Shown one piece after another: positions 1-6,044 of a stretch of DNA of 9,266 bases. Where the stretch lies: the NCBI GenBank assembly GCA_024543015.1, contig JAMXCY010000028.1:1-9266 (forward strand). Reading direction: 5' to 3'. The number at the start of each line of letters is the position of its first letter. Position 1 is the stretch's first letter. The DNA is from Candidatus Omnitrophota bacterium. GTDB taxonomy: Bacteria; Omnitrophota; Gorgyraeia; JAFGHF01. Under the pieces are notes generated by a model. It was not told the origin of the DNA, did no database searches, and saw nothing but the letters and a program-made list of their open reading frames with translations. A program made the translations under genes and the position numbers.

Positions 1-365
1 ATTTTTTTAATGATTTTACCAAGCCTTGCTGTATTTTTTAATAAGTCCGCTCCGGCGCCTTTTTTTATTATTTTTTTTGCGGGACAGGAGCTATTTATAT
101 CCAAAAAAGATATATCAACAAAGCTTAAGAGCTTTTCGGCGGCATCAAGCATTACGGAAGGGTCCGCGCCTACCAATTGTGCGGCCACGGGCGAGTCTTT
201 CTCAAGAGTCTTTAGCAGGCGTTTGCTTTTCGGATGGTTATAAACTATGGATTTTGCATCGAGCATCTCGAAAAAGCAATGTGCGGCACCTAATTTGCGG
301 CTTATAAGCCTAAAGGCGAGGTCTGTTACACCAGACATCGGGGCCAAATATATTTTTGGATTCAC
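1..365 (-). CDS. dus: tRNA-dihydrouridine synthase (DusB-like), C-terminal part outside the window
   Basis: Flavin-dependent enzyme that reduces uridine to dihydrouridine in tRNA using NADPH. The visible N-terminal 121 residues carry the family hallmarks: LAPMSGVTD at residues 7-15 (FMN-binding start of the TIM barrel), AAQLVGADP at 61-69, DINSSCPAKK at 89-98 with catalytic Cys94, and KKGAGADLL at 101-109. The usual text around the cysteine is N-M-G-C-P; here it is N-S-S-C-P. The start is GTG at 365. It is the only standard start codon between an upstream in-frame stop and the conserved LAPM motif, and it leaves a short but normal N-terminus. There is no Shine-Dalgarno sequence, but a TATAAT lies 7 nt upstream, suggesting a leaderless transcript. 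The gene is divergent from the YhiN-family flavoprotein at 483. The family call is firm; the exact Dus subfamily cannot be settled without the C-terminal half. Confidence 0.9.
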   Translation of the reverse strand, partial: MNPKIYLAPMSGVTDLAFRLISRKLGAAHCFFEMLDAKSIVYNHPKSKRLLKTLEKDSPVAAQLVGADPSVMLDAAEKLLSFVDISFLDINSSCPAKKIIKKGAGADLLKNTARLGKIIKK

Positions 366-372
366 AAGGACT

Positions 373-378
373 ATTATA
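373..378 (-). promoter_or_regulatory. Candidate -10 box for dus, giving a leaderless mRNA
   Basis: Read on the minus strand this is a perfect TATAAT. Its last base is separated from the GTG start by 7 nt, so transcription would begin at or within a base or two of the start codon. The -35 region at 17 bp spacing is poor (TTTATT-like). The call rests on the -10 box, the missing ribosome binding site and the lack of any alternative start. Confidence 0.4.
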
Positions 379-449
379 CTACCCTGAACGTAGGAAATAA
401 AGCTAGTTTTATACCGAATGACAAAAAGCTATAAATTTATCGAGAAAAG

Positions 450-458
450 TGCTATCAT
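450..458 (+). promoter_or_regulatory. Weak extended -10 promoter for the flavoprotein-maf operon
   Basis: TG-C-TATCAT matches an extended -10 element, with no convincing -35. The predicted start of transcription, near 465, falls just before the ribosome binding site AAGGAG (467-472), so the 5' UTR would be very short. A plausible but unproven call. Confidence 0.3.
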
Positions 459-482
459 TGTCAAATAAGGAGCATCTTGCTT

Positions 483-1718
483 ATGAAACAATTTGATGCA
501 ATTATAATCGGAGCGGGGCCGGCCGGCATGATGGCTACGATCCGCGCCGCAGAAAGAAAAAGAAAGGTCCTCCTCATTGAGCGAAACGATACCCCCGGCA
601 AGAAACTCCTCATTTCGGGAAAAGGCCGATGTAACCTTACGAATTCTTGCGACATTGAAGATTTTCTCAAGAAGTTCTCTGAATCGCGCAATTTCCTGAG
701 AAACAGTTTCGCAAAGTTCTTTAACGCTGACCTTATGTCATTCTTTGAAAATGCCCACCTTAAACTTAAAACAGAGCGAGACGGCCGAGTATTTCCGGAA
801 AGTGATAGATCGGGTGATATTCTGAATGTTTTAAAATTAAAGCTGAAAACTAAGAATATTAAAGTCCTCTTAGGCGAACGCGTGCGCGAGATCATTATAA
901 AGAACAAGAAAATAAAAGGTGTTCTGACATATTCCCGTAAGCATTTTTTAACAACGCATATTGCTATTACCACAGGCGCTCTCTCCTATCCCGGAACAGG
1001 CTCGATGGGTGAGGGATATAGGATCGCTGAGAAGCTTGGTCATGAGATTATACCCTTAAAACCGGCTCTTTCTCCTATCCTCATCAAAGAGAGATTTACA
1101 AGAGACTGGCAGGGTATCGGCTTAAAGAATGTGCACTTAACACTTTTTGCCGGAGGTAAAAAAATAGATGAAAGATTCGGGGAGATGTTATTCACTCATT
1201 TTGGTTTATCGGGTCCTATTATCCTTGATATAAGTGCCTCTGCCTATGACGCTCTTCAACTCAAGAACGAGGTAACGATAACTATTAACTTTGAACCCGC
1301 CCTGGACTACAAAAAACTGAATGCCAGATTACTGCGCGAATTTAAGGCAAGCCCCAGGAAAAGCATAAAAAATATATTTAAGAATATCCTACCCCAAGGT
1401 ATAATAAGACGATTCCTTGAATATTGCAGTATAAACGGAAACAAGAGCACAAGCCAGATCACAACTGAGGAAAGAGAAAGGCTTATCAAGGGCTTATTTG
1501 GCTTAAGATTGACCGTAAAGGGCGTGATGCCAATCAAAGACGGTATCGTTACAAGAGGTGGCGTGAATACAAAAGAGATAAACCCCAAGACCATGGAATC
1601 AAGGCTTGTAAAGGGACTTTTTTTCGCGGGCGAGGTAATAGATATAGACGCCGGGACAGGCGGATACAACATGCAGGCAGCCTTTTCTACGGGATGGGTT
1701 TGCGGAGATAATATATGA
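483..1718 (+). CDS. rdsA: HI0933/YhiN-family FAD-dependent oxidoreductase, probable 23S rRNA dihydrouridine synthase (RdsA-like)
   Basis: Complete 411-residue flavoprotein of the HI0933/YhiN/BaiN family. Visible motifs are the N-terminal dinucleotide fold GAGPAG (10-15), the acidic end of beta2 in LLIERN (30-35), the family signature SGKGRCNLTN (45-54), TRGGVNTKEI before the C-terminal domain, and GLFFAGEVIDIDAGTGGYN from residue 378, which closes the FAD site. Length is normal for the family. From memory, the E. coli member YhiN was shown in 2024 to form dihydrouridine 2449 in 23S rRNA and was renamed RdsA; older annotations say 'NAD(P)/FAD-dependent oxidoreductase' or 'aminoacetone oxidase'. 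That this protein has the same activity is inferred from the family and its position beside dus. AAGGAG at 467-472 serves either ATG 483 (10 nt spacing, chosen) or TTG 477 (4 nt). The 3' end overlaps maf by 4 nt (ATGA), indicating translational coupling. Confidence 0.85.
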   Translation: MKQFDAIIIGAGPAGMMATIRAAERKRKVLLIERNDTPGKKLLISGKGRCNLTNSCDIEDFLKKFSESRNFLRNSFAKFFNADLMSFFENAHLKLKTERDGRVFPESDRSGDILNVLKLKLKTKNIKVLLGERVREIIIKNKKIKGVLTYSRKHFLTTHIAITTGALSYPGTGSMGEGYRIAEKLGHEIIPLKPALSPILIKERFTRDWQGIGLKNVHLTLFAGGKKIDERFGEMLFTHFGLSGPIILDISASAYDALQLKNEVTITINFEPALDYKKLNARLLREFKASPRKSIKNIFKNILPQGIIRRFLEYCSINGNKSTSQITTEERERLIKGLFGLRLTVKGVMPIKDGIVTRGGVNTKEINPKTMESRLVKGLFFAGEVIDIDAGTGGYNMQAAFSTGWVCGDNI

Positions 1719-2314
1719 AATACAAAATAATATTAGCGTCGGCGTCAAAGAGGCGCTCAAAGATACTTCAGGAATGTGGGATACCACACAGGGTTGTTAT
1801 AAGTAACGTCCCGGAGAAGATGGACCACAAAAAGGGGGCGAGGTTCAACGCCCTGTATAATGCTAGGGTTAAGGCCGAAAAGATAGCGGATAGATACAGG
1901 CAAGGTTTTGTTATCGGCGCTGATACCGTTGTTTTATCAGGAAAGCGTCTGATCGGAAAACCAAAGACAGCAAAAGAGGCAAGAGCCCTGTTCAGAACAT
2001 TCTCAGGAAAGACAATCCTTGTCTATACCGGACTTTACGTAATAGACGTAAAAAAAGGAAAATCAGCAAGCGGAATTGACGTATCAAAGGTCCATGTCAA
2101 AAGGCTCTCGCGCGAAAAACAAGATAAATTTATAAAGATATCCGGCCCTTATGATAAGGCAGGCGGTTTTTCAATAGAAGGCCCCGGGACATTTGTATTC
2201 GATAAGATAGAAGGCTCATTCTATAATATATTAGGCCTACCGATGATAAAACTTAATGAGCTTTTTGAAAAATTAGGCGTGGATTTTTTTGGCCGGTTTA
2301 TCTTAGAAAAATAA
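1715..2314 (+). CDS. maf: Maf/YhdE-type nucleoside triphosphate pyrophosphatase
   Basis: Cytosolic house-cleaning enzyme that hydrolyses (d)NTPs, typically dTTP, UTP and modified pyrimidine nucleotides in the YhdE branch, to the monophosphate and pyrophosphate. The 199-residue product has the family motifs in order: LASASKRR (7-14), GADTVV (68-73, with Asp70 the expected catalytic acid), GKP (81-83), YDKAGGFSIEG (146-156) and GSFYNILGLP (167-176). The GADTVV and DKAGG forms point to the YhdE/Maf branch rather than the YceF (m7GTP) branch. In the central H-x-V-Y-T motif the histidine is replaced (LVYT at 102-105). The start codon overlaps the stop of the upstream flavoprotein, so the two genes form one operon. 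No clear terminator follows, only a weak dyad near 2381-2413. Confidence 0.93.
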   Translation: MKYKIILASASKRRSKILQECGIPHRVVISNVPEKMDHKKGARFNALYNARVKAEKIADRYRQGFVIGADTVVLSGKRLIGKPKTAKEARALFRTFSGKTILVYTGLYVIDVKKGKSASGIDVSKVHVKRLSREKQDKFIKISGPYDKAGGFSIEGPGTFVFDKIEGSFYNILGLPMIKLNELFEKLGVDFFGRFILEK

Positions 2315-2388
2315 ATAAGGAACGTAGGACTCAGAGAGGATATTATATCGAATATTTACCCGGGGAGTTTCTTCTTTTTAAGCCTCTG

Positions 2389-2397
2389 TGATATAAT
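2389..2397 (+). promoter_or_regulatory. Extended -10 promoter P1 upstream of the lipoprotein pair
   Basis: TG-A-TATAAT, a perfect extended -10 element; the hexamer 17 bp upstream (TTCTTC) is a weak -35. It lies in the loop of an imperfect dyad (CCTCTG 2383-2388 against CAGAGG 2404-2409). Transcripts from here would carry a strong but apparently unused Shine-Dalgarno, AGAAGGAG (2431-2438), with no start codon at a usable distance. Confidence 0.4.
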
Positions 2398-2400
2398 AGC

Positions 2401-2430
2401 TTGCAGAGGGGCTTTGTTTGGGTGTATAAT
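2401..2430 (+). promoter_or_regulatory. Sigma70-type promoter P2 for the lipoprotein pair
   Basis: TTGCAG (2401-2406), an 18-bp spacer and a perfect TATAAT (2425-2430). The expected transcription start near 2437 gives a leader of about 40 nt before the ATG at 2476. It also argues against reading the TTG at 2401 as a protein start, since that codon is the -35 box. Confidence 0.6.
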
Positions 2431-2475
2431 AGAAGGAGAACAAATAGCAAGACAAAGAGAGCTTTTAAAAGGCCG

Positions 2476-2784
2476 ATGAATAAAAAACAATTAATGATTG
2501 CTTGGGTGGTATTAGCAACATTTTTATCAGGCTGCGTTACCGTCAGTGTTATAAAATATCCTGAAGCAAGCTATGAGATGACACAACAATTCTTTGAGGA
2601 TTTAGAGTCAGGAAGGCTTAAAATAGGGACATCATTAAGAGATATTAGATTAACATACGGAGATCCAGAAAGCATTATTTCTTTCACTAAAAAAACATTA
2701 ATTCTTTATAAAAGGCCAAACCGCTTTGATAGTGCCTATTTATGGTTTGACGAAAATGAACAATTAGAAAGCTGGAGCCGTTAA
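2476..2784 (+). CDS. Small lipoprotein with a BamE/SmpA-like pattern
   Basis: Predicted 102-residue lipoprotein. N-terminal MNKK is followed by a hydrophobic stretch (6-17) and the lipobox L-S-G-C with the lipidated cysteine at residue 20; the next residue is Val, with no Asp +2 retention signal, so outer-membrane sorting is plausible. The mature part holds KIGTSLRDIRLTYGDPES (49-66), resembling the 'I-x-x-G-M-x-x-x-x-V-x-x-x-x-G-x-P' helix pattern of BamE/SmpA-type lipoproteins, then two strand-like segments ending YLWFDENEQLESW (89-101). The resemblance comes from the pattern only; a role in outer-membrane assembly is not shown. ATG 2476 was chosen because it sits just before the signal peptide and downstream of promoter P2. 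Its ribosome binding site (AAAAGG, 3 nt spacing) is poor. A second lipoprotein gene follows after 19 nt. Confidence 0.75.
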   Translation: MNKKQLMIAWVVLATFLSGCVTVSVIKYPEASYEMTQQFFEDLESGRLKIGTSLRDIRLTYGDPESIISFTKKTLILYKRPNRFDSAYLWFDENEQLESWSR

Positions 2785-2803
2785 CAGAAAGAAAGGGGGT
2801 AAA

Positions 2804-3256
2804 ATGAAAGCCTTAACTACTGCATTATTTATAGGAGTAGCAGTTGTGGTCTTGCTTTTTTCTGTAACTGGTTGTGGGGCATTTGTGGCCAGGACTCAGC
2901 CTGATGTTGGCATATATGGGGGTGAACCTGTAATTTATCCATATTCAATCAGAGCCCTGAAGGCAATCTGTGTAGAAGTCCTTGGACAACAAGACTATCT
3001 GATTGTATCCGAAGAGGCCAAGGAAATCAGAGCAGTAAGGCATAAAAAGGCCTGGAAACATTTTCAGGGCAGTGATATGACAATTACTTTTAAGCAACTT
3101 CGAGCAAATTCAACTCGCATTGACATTGTTTCACAAACGGGTCCTGGAAATCTAACTTTTAATCTACAGAATAAATATATAAAGGATTTTCTAAGAGCGC
3201 TGAGAGAAAAAATACTGCCCGAGCCGGTTTTACCATCTAGCGAGAAGAAAAAATAG
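2804..3256 (+). CDS. Lipoprotein of unknown function (DUF3568-like)
   Basis: A 150-residue protein with a strong N-terminal membrane segment (4-21) and lipobox V-T-G-C, lipidated cysteine at residue 24. The mature region alternates short amphipathic strands and helices: IRALKAICVEVLGQQDYLI (49-67) looks like an alpha helix leading to a strand, followed by strands around TITFKQL and TRIDIVSQ and a C-terminal helix KYIKDFLRALREKI (124-137). The fold pattern and lipoprotein nature suggest the small DUF3568-type envelope lipoproteins; I could not verify this. The tail is proline- and lysine-rich. AAAGGGGG at 2792-2799 lies 4 nt before the ATG. The short 19-nt gap from the preceding lipoprotein and the strong terminator after it define a two-gene envelope operon. 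Confidence 0.75.
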   Translation: MKALTTALFIGVAVVVLLFSVTGCGAFVARTQPDVGIYGGEPVIYPYSIRALKAICVEVLGQQDYLIVSEEAKEIRAVRHKKAWKHFQGSDMTITFKQLRANSTRIDIVSQTGPGNLTFNLQNKYIKDFLRALREKILPEPVLPSSEKKK

Positions 3257-3281
3257 AAACTTACCCGGTCGAAGTACCTAT

Positions 3282-3317
3282 ACCCCTTGCAACAAAATAA
3301 GTTGTAAGGGGTTTTTG
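3282..3317 (+). terminator. Strong rho-independent terminator
   Basis: A 12-bp stem, ACCCCTTGCAAC (3282-3293) against GTTGTAAGGGGT (3301-3312), with a single G-U pair and a 7-nt loop, followed by TTTTT-G-TTTT. It ends the lipoprotein operon and isolates the next promoter. Confidence 0.95.
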
Positions 3318-3324
3318 TTTTCTT

Positions 3325-3353
3325 TTGCCTTTTTAAAATGAAAGTGATACAAT
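3325..3353 (+). promoter_or_regulatory. Promoter for the SYLF protein
   Basis: TTGCCT (3325-3330), 17-bp spacer, TACAAT (3348-3353) preceded by TG-A, so both the -35 and an extended -10 are present. It begins directly after the U-run of the terminator. Transcription would start near 3360, at the ribosome binding site, giving a very short leader. Confidence 0.65.
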
Positions 3354-3374
3354 CAAAAGAAAGAGGAGGTGGAT

Positions 3375-3968
3375 ATGGGAACTTCGGTATTTATTGCCAG
3401 GATTTTTGACAGGATCGCAGTAATGTGTAAAGTTTCTTTAATAACGGCACTATTAGCAGGATTTATGTGCGGGATTGAAATTAATCAGGCTGTTGCCGCG
3501 ACAGCGAAAGAAATCGATGCCGATGTAAATGCTTCTTTAAAGCATTTTGAGGATATTGGAGGGGCTAAAGAAGTTATAAAGAAAGCAAAAGGTATTTTAG
3601 TATTTCCCAAGGTTTTTAAGGCAGGGTTCGGTATAGGCGGTGAATACGGCGAAGGTGCCTTAAGGATAAAAGGCAAAACAGTTGATTATTACAATACTGC
3701 TGCAGCGTCAATAGGTTTTCAGTTTGGTGGACAAAAAAAGACAATTATTATTGCATTTATGCAAAAAGGCGCCCTGAAGAAATTTCGCGAAGCCTCCGGT
3801 TGGAAAGTGGGGGTAGATGCTTCTGTGGCAGTAATTGCGGTTGGAGCTGGAGGGACAATTGATACAGCAAGTATCAATGAGCCTATTATTGCTTTTGTTT
3901 TAAACCAGAAGGGATTGATGTACAACATTACGCTTGAAGGATCCAAAATTACAAAGATGGAAAGGTAA
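3375..3968 (+). CDS. Secreted SYLF-domain (YSC84/DUF500) protein, lipid-binding family
   Basis: A 197-residue protein of the SYLF/YSC84 family. Eukaryotic members bind phosphoinositides; bacterial members are exported and poorly characterised. The N-terminus has a hydrophobic segment (about 19-33) and a probable signal peptidase I site after A-V-A (39-41). The mature protein starts with a helix (KEIDADVNASLKHFED) and carries the domain signature KGILVFPKVFKAGFGIGGEYGEGALR (72-97), then glycine-rich strands FQFGGQKK, WKVGVDASVAVIAVGAGG and a final FVLNQKGLMYNITLEGSKI. Length is normal for a single-domain bacterial member. ATG 3375 is preferred because AGGAGG (3364-3369) is 5 nt upstream. Codon 17 (ATG 3423) is an alternative that would leave a more classical signal peptide. 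The gene is monocistronic or leads into the small gene at 4083. Confidence 0.9.
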   Translation: MGTSVFIARIFDRIAVMCKVSLITALLAGFMCGIEINQAVAATAKEIDADVNASLKHFEDIGGAKEVIKKAKGILVFPKVFKAGFGIGGEYGEGALRIKGKTVDYYNTAAASIGFQFGGQKKTIIIAFMQKGALKKFREASGWKVGVDASVAVIAVGAGGTIDTASINEPIIAFVLNQKGLMYNITLEGSKITKMER

Positions 3969-4082
3969 TAAAAATAGAGATCCTTTCTGAAAACCAAGAC
4001 ACCGTCTCAGCGACTAAAGGGGTAGAATCTAAAACTACAGAGTATCACCATGCAGGATGGGCTAAGATAAAAGGAGGATGTG

Positions 4083-4220
4083 TTGGCAAGAGATAATTAT
4101 TCATATAGAAAGTACCAGAAAGAATTGGCAAAGAAAAAGAAAAGAGAAGAAAAGCAACAACGTAAACTGGCTAAAAAAAACATACAGGCCAAAACAGATT
4201 TAGAGCAGGCTTCGAATTAA
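4083..4220 (+). CDS. Small, highly basic conserved-type protein, 45 residues, TTG start
   Basis: The product starts MARDNYSYRKYQKELAKKKK and continues with a charged helix REEKQQRKLAKKN, then a short tail ending EQASN. More than a third of the residues are Lys or Arg, and the middle (about 8-33) should form a single amphipathic helix. It resembles short 'N-Y-S-Y-x-K-x-Q-K-E-L-A-K-K-K-K' hypothetical proteins I recall from Deltaproteobacteria and related groups; function is unknown, with nucleic-acid or ribosome association only a guess from charge. A perfect AAGGAGG (4071-4077) lies 5 nt before TTG 4083, the best-placed start. In-frame GTG 4080 is 2 nt from it, and the out-of-frame ATG 4078 abuts it and is too close. 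No clear promoter is seen, so it may be read from the SYLF promoter, 114 nt away. It converges on trxB. Confidence 0.65.
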   Translation: MARDNYSYRKYQKELAKKKKREEKQQRKLAKKNIQAKTDLEQASN

Positions 4221-4259
4221 TGACTAAAATCTTTACCAAAACTAAAAAGGTGACAGCAA

Positions 4260-5222
4260 TTAACGTTTTTCTGTAAGATATTTATTTGCCGAAAAAGCAG
4301 CTGTTGCGCCTTCGCCAACAGCAGTTGTAATTTGCCTTAAGCTTTTGTAGCGGACATCGCCTGAAACAAAGACCCCTTCTATGCATGTTTTCATATCTTC
4401 GTCGGATGTGATAAAGCCTTCTTTTAGATTTAGTGCGTCAAGGAAGGGTTTGCTGTTTGGTATTATGCCGACAAAGATGAATACTCCATCCAGGTGAATA
4501 GTTTTGTCCTGCCCTTTTGTGTGAACCAGAATCTTTCTCTCATTGTCCTTACCGAAGTCGATTTCTTTTACCGTTGTATTGAGCATAAACTCAATCTCGG
4601 GGATCATTCTTATTTTTTCCTGAATTATCTTATCAGCCCGGAATTCATTCCGTCTGTGAATAAGAAATATCTTCTTCGCATATTTCGTTAAGGTTATCGT
4701 CTCCTCAAGGGCTGTATTTCCGCCTCCTATTACAGCTATTGTTTTATCTATGAAAAGATGTCCATCGCAGGTTGCGCAATATGAGACGCCTTTGCCTATA
4801 TGTTGTTGTTCTCCGGGGATATTAAGCATGCGTGGTTGGGCGCCTGTGCTGATGATAACAGCCCTTGTCTTTATGACACCTTTAGGCGTATTCAGTTCTT
4901 TTATCTGCCCGGTGAAATTTACGGACTCGATATGGCCTTGAAGGATCCAGGCGCCGTTTTTTATAGCCTGTTTTTCCATTTCCTGCGCCAGGTGGCTGCC
5001 TGAAACGGTTGTGTCAAAACCGGGATAGTTTTCTACATGTGCAATCGTTGCCAATTGCCCGCCACATACAAGTTTCTTTTCAATCAGCAGGGTTTTTAAT
5101 CTATATCTCCCGGCATAAATTGCAGCCGTAAGACCGCTTGGGCCTGCACCCATAATGACAACATCGAAAATCTGAGAGATGTCAACATCTGAGCGATTAC
5201 TGCCTAAAGAGAAATTAAACAT
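4260..5222 (-). CDS. trxB: Thioredoxin reductase (TrxB)
   Basis: FAD enzyme that passes electrons from NADPH to a thioredoxin-fold protein. The 320-residue product shows the low-molecular-weight TrxB layout: FAD fold GAGPSG (25-30), GGQL (54-57), IISTGAQPR (123-131), redox-active C-A-T-C (149-152) in SYCATCDG, NADPH fold GGGNTA (166-171), the phosphate-binding HRRNEFRA from residue 189 that favours NADPH over NADH, and the C-terminal FAD motif GVFVSGDVR. The start is ATG 5222; the open frame runs further upstream but only across the 3' end of the preceding gene in another frame. It starts 7 nt after the stop of the disulfide oxidoreductase, with only a weak AAGAAA ribosome site, so translation is probably coupled. 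The upstream PDO is the obvious electron acceptor. Confidence 0.96.
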   Translation of the reverse strand: MFNFSLGSNRSDVDISQIFDVVIMGAGPSGLTAAIYAGRYRLKTLLIEKKLVCGGQLATIAHVENYPGFDTTVSGSHLAQEMEKQAIKNGAWILQGHIESVNFTGQIKELNTPKGVIKTRAVIISTGAQPRMLNIPGEQQHIGKGVSYCATCDGHLFIDKTIAVIGGGNTALEETITLTKYAKKIFLIHRRNEFRADKIIQEKIRMIPEIEFMLNTTVKEIDFGKDNERKILVHTKGQDKTIHLDGVFIFVGIIPNSKPFLDALNLKEGFITSDEDMKTCIEGVFVSGDVRYKSLRQITTAVGEGATAAFSANKYLTEKR

Positions 5223-5229
5223 GATTTTC

Positions 5230-5868
5230 TTAGTCCAGCGTTTCGTTGATTTTTGCAATGATCGTAGGGACCGGTGCTGCGCCTTGCTGATATGATGTTT
5301 CATTAATTACTGTGTGAGGCACCCCGCTTACATTATATTTTTTCGCCAAATCAGGGAACTGCGAAGAGTCGATTATGTCCGCTTTAACCTTGCTGCTTAC
5401 TCTTGCCATTTGTTGGGCAACCGTTACTGCTGAGGGGCAGTGTGGACAGTCGGGCGATACGAAGACTTGCAAGTGAGTAGCCTTGTCAAGATTAGCCAGA
5501 TATTTATTATCTTCACTTGTTAGCTGCGTTTCTTCCGTTGAAACGATTCGGATGCCCTCTAAAAGTGATACAAAGTCATATCCGGTTGGTATGCCGTATA
5601 AACGTATGCCGTAATCGACTTTACCTATAATAGCTATGGCAGGCACTTTATCGATACCGTACTTTTTGACCTGTTCTTTATCTGACTGGAAATCGAAAAC
5701 TGTTACAGAGACTTTATCCGACAATTCCGATACTTCTTCTACAAGTTTTTGGTTATCTTCACAATGCTGGCATTCACTTTGCTGTGTGAAGACTACAAGC
5801 GTTACGTCATCTTTTAAATCCTTAAACCTTTCTTTGATTTGACTCTTTACTTCTTTATCTAAAAACAT
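5230..5868 (-). CDS. Protein disulfide oxidoreductase (PDO), tandem thioredoxin folds
   Basis: A 212-residue protein made of two thioredoxin-like domains, each with a CxxC site: C-Q-H-C at 33-36 and C-P-H-C at 141-144. The cis-proline motifs follow at KVPAI (74-78) and GVPHT (182-186). This is the glutaredoxin-like PDO family, best known from thermophilic archaea and bacteria, where TrxB reduces the protein and it acts as a general disulfide reductase or isomerase in the cytosol; no signal peptide is seen. The C-terminal CPHC is the usual catalytic site; the N-terminal CQHC may be structural or auxiliary. ATG 5868 has GGGAG 7 nt upstream and a near-consensus promoter (5909-5937). It is the first gene of a two-gene operon with trxB, which supports the PDO/TrxB pairing. 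Confidence 0.92.
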   Translation of the reverse strand: MFLDKEVKSQIKERFKDLKDDVTLVVFTQQSECQHCEDNQKLVEEVSELSDKVSVTVFDFQSDKEQVKKYGIDKVPAIAIIGKVDYGIRLYGIPTGYDFVSLLEGIRIVSTEETQLTSEDNKYLANLDKATHLQVFVSPDCPHCPSAVTVAQQMARVSSKVKADIIDSSQFPDLAKKYNVSGVPHTVINETSYQQGAAPVPTIIAKINETLD

Positions 5869-5908
5869 GTTTTTCTCCCGGTTTAGTGGTAGTTTTTAAT
5901 ATTGGAAC

Positions 5909-5937
5909 ATTATACATCTAAAAGGGCAAAAGTGCAA
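5909..5937 (-). promoter_or_regulatory. Promoter of the PDO-trxB operon
   Basis: On the minus strand: TTGCAC (5937-5932), 17-bp spacer, perfect TATAAT (5914-5909). The transcription start is expected near 5902, giving a leader of about 34 nt. Its -35 lies 16 bp from the -35 of the opposite promoter. Confidence 0.8.
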
Positions 5938-5953
5938 GCTAAGTAGAATTTAG

Positions 5954-5982
5954 TTGAGATTCTTTTGTTTTAGTGATATAAT
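5954..5982 (+). promoter_or_regulatory. Promoter of the zinc-ribbon gene
   Basis: TTGAGA (5954-5959), 17-bp spacer, TATAAT (5977-5982) preceded by TG-A, so it is a -35 promoter and an extended -10 promoter at once and probably strong. The leader would be about 55 nt. TAGAATT (5944-5950) and AATTCTA (5980-5986) form a 7-bp inverted repeat around it, which may be chance. Confidence 0.8.
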
Positions 5983-6044
5983 TCTAAACCAGATGTATCC
6001 ACAAGTAAGACATCCTCAAATTACACTAGAAAGGAGGAGCTAAT

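Noticed and set aside
461..973. 170-codon open frame on the minus strand inside the flavoprotein gene
   Set aside because: It is antisense to a gene with complete family motifs, encodes a low-complexity Leu/Phe/Arg-rich product with no recognisable pattern, and has no convincing ribosome site.
2401..2475. N-terminal extension of the first lipoprotein from TTG 2401
   Set aside because: TTG 2401 is the -35 box of a good promoter, and the extension would place 25 charged residues in front of a clear lipoprotein signal peptide.
3969..4070. Possible gene or decayed gene between the SYLF gene and the small basic gene
   Set aside because: No frame longer than a few codons, no motif and no promoter of good quality is seen; it is plain spacer as far as I can tell.
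5223..5303. N-terminal extension of TrxB upstream of ATG 5222
   Set aside because: It overlaps the 3' end of the PDO gene in another frame. The remaining protein from ATG 5222 already has full TrxB length.
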